DNA of 64,000 nt from positions 124,001 through 188,000 of the forward strand of contig JAYRWY010000016.1 in NCBI GenBank assembly GCA_041917755.1. The letters are read 5' to 3'. This DNA comes from RGZA01 sp041917755 (lineage in GTDB: Bacteria > Pseudomonadota > Alphaproteobacteria > UBA9219 > RGZA01). Each line of letters opens with the position of its first letter. Within the stretch, counting starts at the first letter, position 1. The position numbers were made by a program, and so were the translations under genes. The notes below the pieces were generated by a model. That model was not told the origin of the DNA. It saw only the letters and a program-made list of their open reading frames with translations, and did not search any database. This document shows, piece after piece, positions 60,578 to 64,000 of the stretch.

Positions 60578-61381
60578 TTAGCCTGAAAGCTTTTTACCGC
60601 GTTCATTGGCCGCTATTAATGCCTTACGCATAAGGGTTTTCAAGGCATCATTCTGCATCAATTCTTGTAATGCAGCTTCAGTCATGCCGCCTTTTACCGC
60701 AATATTCTGGTGCATGGTATGTGCAGCGGCTTGCTCCTGTTTCCACAATGCGGCACTGCCGACCATGGTTTGTTTGGCAAGTGCATTGGACAAATCTTTG
60801 GGTAATCCCATTTCGTGACCCAGCTCTCCTAGAATATCGCTAAGCAAGTAGAAATAGGCAGGACCACAACCCGAAAGCGCGGTAGCCACATCCATCAAGG
60901 ATTCATCTTTAAGCCAAGCTGTGCTGCCCAGCATGCCCAATAATTTTTCAGCATGCTGAATATCCACCATCGTTACCTGGGAATTGCCGACCATCAGCGT
61001 TGCGGCCTCCCCTACTTTGGCAGGAAGATTGGGCATGACGCGCACAACACGCGCAGATGGGCCAAGTTTCTTTTCATATACTTCGATTTTTTTGCCTGCG
61101 GCCACAGACAGGAACAACGCATCGCGGTATTGCGTGTATTCGGCAATGACATCTTCAAGGATCTGCGGCTTCACCGCAAACATAATAACATCCGGCTTTA
61201 CATCAGGGGGCAGAGTATTGGGATACGCTACATGGCGCACGCCCTTTTCCTTTAACCCATGAAGCGATTCAGCATCTGGGGTAATGACCCAGATATTCTC
61301 TGCGCCATGCTTGGCAGCCCAAGGTTGCAACATCGCAAACCCCATATGGCCACATCCAACGAGTACAAGATTTTTTATCAT
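60578..61381 (-). CDS. proC: Pyrroline-5-carboxylate reductase
   Basis: Final step of proline synthesis, NAD(P)H-dependent. The nucleotide fold opens with LVLVGCGHMGFAM (residues 5-17), followed by VKPQILEDV and RVMPNLPAKVGEAAT. The C-terminal signature is SGCGPAYFYL and AVKGGMTEAALQ. The length of 267 aa is normal. The frame continues upstream to 61408, but the ATG at 61381 is the family start. Confidence 0.95.
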   Translation of the reverse strand: MIKNLVLVGCGHMGFAMLQPWAAKHGAENIWVITPDAESLHGLKEKGVRHVAYPNTLPPDVKPDVIMFAVKPQILEDVIAEYTQYRDALFLSVAAGKKIEVYEKKLGPSARVVRVMPNLPAKVGEAATLMVGNSQVTMVDIQHAEKLLGMLGSTAWLKDESLMDVATALSGCGPAYFYLLSDILGELGHEMGLPKDLSNALAKQTMVGSAALWKQEQAAAHTMHQNIAVKGGMTEAALQELMQNDALKTLMRKALIAANERGKKLSG

Positions 61382-61390
61382 GCGTAATTT

Positions 61391-61440
61391 ATAGGCGATA
61401 TCCCCCACCTATTGGAAGGGGGATGCGTCAAGCCGCCTAT
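61391..61440 (-). repeat. Nested inverted repeats between ybjN and proC
   Basis: Outer arms ATAGGC / GCCTAT (61391-61396 and 61435-61440) enclose inner arms ATCCCCC / GGGGGAT (61400-61406 and 61418-61424). No T run follows in either direction. It may be a weak terminator, an attenuator or an operator. Confidence 0.45.
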
Positions 61441-61451
61441 TACTATTGATC

Positions 61452-61955
61452 TTAAGCGCGACCAACGGGGTCAAGCATAGCGGCGGTCATGGCTTCTTCA
61501 GGGTTTTTGCCGCCCCAAATCACGTATTGGAATGCGGGATAGAAGCGTTCGCTTTCAGTAATAGCGATTTCTACCATATCTTCGAGTTGTTCCAGCGCAG
61601 GGCCATGGGAGCCACGATACAGGCTGGTGTAGCGGAAAAGCGGGGTCTTTTCCTCCGCGCACAAGTCAAAATGACCAAACCATAAACGGTTATTGATAAG
61701 GCCAACTAACTCATAAGTGGATTGAATACGGGGTTCTTGAACCTTCATATCGAACTGGCAGGTGAACTGCAGCGCAGAGATATCGCGTTGCCAATGGAAA
61801 TAAAGGCGGTAATTACACCATGCCCCGTTCATCTCCACCACCAGTTCATCATCATGGGCACGTTCAAAGTGCCACTGATTGGCGAGGACGATTTCCTCAA
61901 CCATATCGAGCGGGTTGGGTTGATGCGGCTGTTTTTCCTGCAACTGCATGGACAT
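61452..61955 (-). CDS. YbjN domain-containing protein
   Basis: 167 aa cytosolic protein. The core NPLDMVEEIVLANQWHFERAHDDELVVEMNG, YRLYFHWQRDISALQFTCQFDMKV and LIN-NRLWFGHFDL-type segments match the YbjN family. YbjN has a type III secretion chaperone-like fold; its function in alphaproteobacteria is not established. It precedes proC on the same strand. Confidence 0.82.
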   Translation of the reverse strand: MSMQLQEKQPHQPNPLDMVEEIVLANQWHFERAHDDELVVEMNGAWCNYRLYFHWQRDISALQFTCQFDMKVQEPRIQSTYELVGLINNRLWFGHFDLCAEEKTPLFRYTSLYRGSHGPALEQLEDMVEIAITESERFYPAFQYVIWGGKNPEEAMTAAMLDPVGRA

Positions 61956-62108
61956 TAAGTACTGCTCCTAAAAACCAACCTGACGTTCGGCGATTTGTTT
62001 GATGGGGTGTTTGAGGCGACGCGGCGCGACGCACCAAACTGAGTGCCAAGGTGACATAAGCTGAATCTGCGCCGCAAGGGATGTGAACAATTATTTTTCA
62101 CGGTATTC

Positions 62109-62138
62109 GCGAAGTGTGATTCAATAGACACGCTTCGC
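62109..62138. repeat. Inverted repeat in the ybjN-ubiK gap
   Basis: GCGAAGTGTG pairs with CACGCTTCGC around a ten-base loop, with one wobble. No T run follows. The rest of the 247-base gap shows nothing I can name. Confidence 0.4.
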
Positions 62139-62202
62139 TGTTCGACCTGTGACTCTTTTGACTCAAAGCTTCAGTAATTACGCGAGTGATTCAGTTATTC
62201 GT

Positions 62203-62544
62203 TCAGATCGCTTTGGATTTGGCACGAGATTTGGCAGGTGATTTGCCACCTGATTTGCGCGAGGCCTTAACGCCTGATTTGCTTTTTAATGAAGTTTTAA
62301 TACCTTGAGCACGTTCCAATACCGTAAGACGCGCGCGAAGCTCTTCTTGAACCCCGCGCATTTCTTTGACCATTTCTTCCAACACTTCGAATTCCGTACG
62401 ACGAACCAGATTCAAACGACGCGATAAACGCTCAAGACGCTCAACACTCAGCGATTCAATTTCCTGGCGCAGGCTGGTTGCGGAAATAAAAACCTGGCTG
62501 CCAATTTTTCCTAAACGGCCTAATAAACGTTCTTTTTGTGTCAC
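62203..62544 (-). CDS. ubiK: UbiK (BMFP) accessory factor with basic tail
   Basis: Short coiled-coil protein (113 aa). RTEFEVLEEMVKEMRGVQEELRARLTVLE is the BMFP family core; it forms homotrimers and aids ubiquinone synthesis with UbiJ. The C-terminal ~30 residues repeat Lys/Ser/Ala/Gly (SGGKSPAKSRAKSKAI), which is more basic and longer than in E. coli. The gene is divergent from lgt, with 37 bases between the starts, so promoters overlap. Confidence 0.83.
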   Translation of the reverse strand: MTQKERLLGRLGKIGSQVFISATSLRQEIESLSVERLERLSRRLNLVRRTEFEVLEEMVKEMRGVQEELRARLTVLERAQGIKTSLKSKSGVKASRKSGGKSPAKSRAKSKAI

Positions 62545-62581
62545 GGTTGCTCCTTTTTGAATCGGTCTTTATATAATACAT

Positions 62582-63370
62582 ATGCTCACATTTCCCAACA
62601 TTGATCCTATTGCCCTGCAAATCGGCCCTTTGGCTATAAGGTGGTATGCGCTTGCGTATATCGCGGGTGTGATTCTTGGATGGCGGTATGCCCAAACACT
62701 AGCAAGACGTTTTCAAACAGGCGTCAATGACGAGCATTTCACTGACTTTGTTAGCTGGGTAGTGATTGGAATTCTGCTTGGTGGGCGATTTGGATATGTG
62801 CTGTTTTATAATTTCGATTTTTACATCGAGCATCCGCTTGATGCGCTGATGATCTGGCATGGCGGAATGTCCTTTCACGGTGGATTGCTTGGCGTAATTA
62901 TTTCTGCACTTTTATTTTGCCGTCATCACGGGCTACGTTTTTTTGCATTCACGGATATTATGGCGTGCGTCACGCCATTTGGATTATTGTTCGGACGTAT
63001 CGCAAACTTTATCAATGGCGAGCTGTACGGGCGAACCAGTGATGTACCATGGGCCATGGTATTCCCGCGTGGTGGCGATTTACCGCGGCACCCCAGCCAA
63101 CTGTATGAAGCAGGATTAGAAGGCCTGTTATTATTGGTTATCCTAGGGATGCTTGCACGGCAACAAGCACTTCAAGCACGTGAAGGCTTCCTATCCGGCA
63201 TGTTCCTTATTCTTTACGGTCTATTCCGTTCATTTGCTGAATGCTTCCGTGAACCTGATATCCAGATCGGCTTTTTGGCAGGCGGAGCAACCATGGGACA
63301 AATTCTGTCCATCCCCATGATTGCCTTTGGCGTATGGCTGGTATGGAAGAGCAAGCCCATTAAAAACTGA
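62582..63370 (+). CDS. lgt: Prolipoprotein diacylglyceryl transferase
   Basis: First step of lipoprotein maturation: transfers diacylglycerol from phosphatidylglycerol to the lipobox Cys. Seven hydrophobic helices; WHGGMSFHGGLLG and the signature GRIANFINGELYGR are intact, with the critical His-Gly motif and Arg/Glu. The 262 aa length is normal. LspA and LolA of the same pathway are also in the window. midA starts eight bases after the stop. Confidence 0.96.
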   Translation: MLTFPNIDPIALQIGPLAIRWYALAYIAGVILGWRYAQTLARRFQTGVNDEHFTDFVSWVVIGILLGGRFGYVLFYNFDFYIEHPLDALMIWHGGMSFHGGLLGVIISALLFCRHHGLRFFAFTDIMACVTPFGLLFGRIANFINGELYGRTSDVPWAMVFPRGGDLPRHPSQLYEAGLEGLLLLVILGMLARQQALQAREGFLSGMFLILYGLFRSFAECFREPDIQIGFLAGGATMGQILSIPMIAFGVWLVWKSKPIKN

Positions 63371-63378
63371 TCACCGAT

Positions 63379-64000
63379 ATGAATGCACTTGAAACACACC
63401 TTCGTGACAAAATTCAAGCCGAAGGCCCCATTCCATTTAGCCGCTTTATGGAGCTGTGCTTATTCCATGAACAATACGGCTATTATAATACCCATGACCC
63501 ATTGCGTGATTTTGCAACCGCACCGGAAATTAGCCAGCTATTTGGAGAGATGGTTGGGTTATGGTGTATTGATAGCTGGATGAAGCTTGGCTCACCGGCA
63601 TCATTCACCTTACTGGAATGCGGCCCCGGACGCGGAACATTAATGGCCGATATTTTGCGTACCACCACATTAGTGCCGGAGTTCATGAAAGCGGCACAAG
63701 TGGTTATGTTAGAAAAAAGCCCGCTGTTAAAGCAAAAGCAGCAAGAAGCACTAAGCCAGCATAAAGTGACATGGGTTGAGCAACTCACGGATATTCCGTC
63801 ACAAAAGACCATCATGATATGCAATGAATTCTTTGATGCATTCCCGGTGCAGCCTTTTGTAAAAACACGCCATGGCTGGGGCGAACGTGCCGTGCATTGC
63901 AATAACATCGGCTTCACCTATGCGGTCTTAACACCGGATGAACAAAAGCAATCCTACTTTACTGACGTAATCTTTGCCGAGGCACCAGATGGCGCGATAG
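63379..64000 (+). CDS. SAM-dependent methyltransferase MidA/NDUFAF7 family (truncated by window)
   Basis: The first 207 codons are visible and the frame leaves the window. IPFSRFMELCLFHEQYGYY and FATAPEISQLFGEMVGLWC are the N-terminal family core. LECGPGRGTLMADIL is the SAM-binding motif and NEFFDAFPV follows. The mitochondrial relative methylates an Arg of complex I subunit NDUFS2. The lgt-midA order is typical of alphaproteobacteria. Confidence 0.88.
   Translation, partial: MNALETHLRDKIQAEGPIPFSRFMELCLFHEQYGYYNTHDPLRDFATAPEISQLFGEMVGLWCIDSWMKLGSPASFTLLECGPGRGTLMADILRTTTLVPEFMKAAQVVMLEKSPLLKQKQQEALSQHKVTWVEQLTDIPSQKTIMICNEFFDAFPVQPFVKTRHGWGERAVHCNNIGFTYAVLTPDEQKQSYFTDVIFAEAPDGAI

Noticed and set aside
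1..64000. CRISPR arrays, transposases, phage genes, tRNAs
   Set aside because: I read the gaps between genes and found no direct-repeat arrays, no transposase motifs and no tRNA-like TTCGA arm with paired acceptor ends.

Overview
This 64 kb window is gene-dense chromosomal DNA of moderate GC from an alphaproteobacterium. The evidence is the gene content and order: a ribF-ileS-lspA-DUF3035/BamF-M16-M16 operon, a SDHAF4-like DUF1674 protein, CarD, a phasin plus 3-hydroxybutyrate dehydrogenase, an lgt-midA pair, and a tyrA-hisC-chorismate mutase cluster. The genus cannot be fixed from the sequence; a Micavibrio- or Rhodospirillales-related lineage is a guess. I found no rRNA, tRNA, insertion sequence, prophage or CRISPR array. 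Almost everything is core housekeeping, so the points of interest are a few degenerate or orphan genes and some non-coding structures.

Layout. 1-3.8 kb: minus-strand operon nadA, chorismate mutase, hisC-like aminotransferase, prephenate dehydrogenase (NAD and aromatic amino acids). 4-9.9 kb: ferredoxin fdxA, CarD with a Lys/Ala-rich extension, a phosphatase-fold protein that has lost its metal ligands, ftsK, lolA; then xthA. 10.7-19.4 kb: minus strand, a hydrolase-like protein and the envelope operon ribF-ileS-lspA-bamF-like-M16-M16. 19.4-26.7 kb: a lysophospholipase-like hydrolase, pyrE, two tandem PilT/DotB-like ATPases, hisS, hemN, and a TMEM165/Gdt1-family transporter with a candidate yybP-ykoY (manganese) riboswitch. 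27-38 kb: yggT-folD and a hypothetical; argG, htpG, ettA; an orphan periplasmic binding protein; a patatin; 3-hydroxybutyrate dehydrogenase; pgk. 38-44 kb: rpmH-rnpA-yidD-yidC-engB, argB, a HAD nucleotidase, dapD. 44-51.8 kb: an aspartoacylase-like enzyme, two hypotheticals, recX, the carboxynorspermidine decarboxylase/dehydrogenase pair, SDHAF4, rsmB, rpe. 51.8-58.6 kb: mreB-mreC-mreD-mrdA, divergent from an OmpR/EnvZ-like two-component system. 58.6-64 kb: folB, a CsaA-like protein, phasin, TetR regulator, proC, ybjN, ubiK, lgt and a truncated midA.

How the genes work together. Envelope biogenesis dominates: MreBCD/PBP2 (elongation), FtsK (division), LolA/Lgt/LspA (lipoproteins), YidC/YidD (membrane insertion), BamF-like and M16 proteins. 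PHB storage is represented by phasin and 3-hydroxybutyrate dehydrogenase. Spermidine is probably made by the carboxyspermidine/carboxynorspermidine route. The best leads are the ligand-less phosphatase next to ftsK, the candidate Mn riboswitch with a mutually exclusive hairpin, and the two isolated secretion/pilus-type ATPases.
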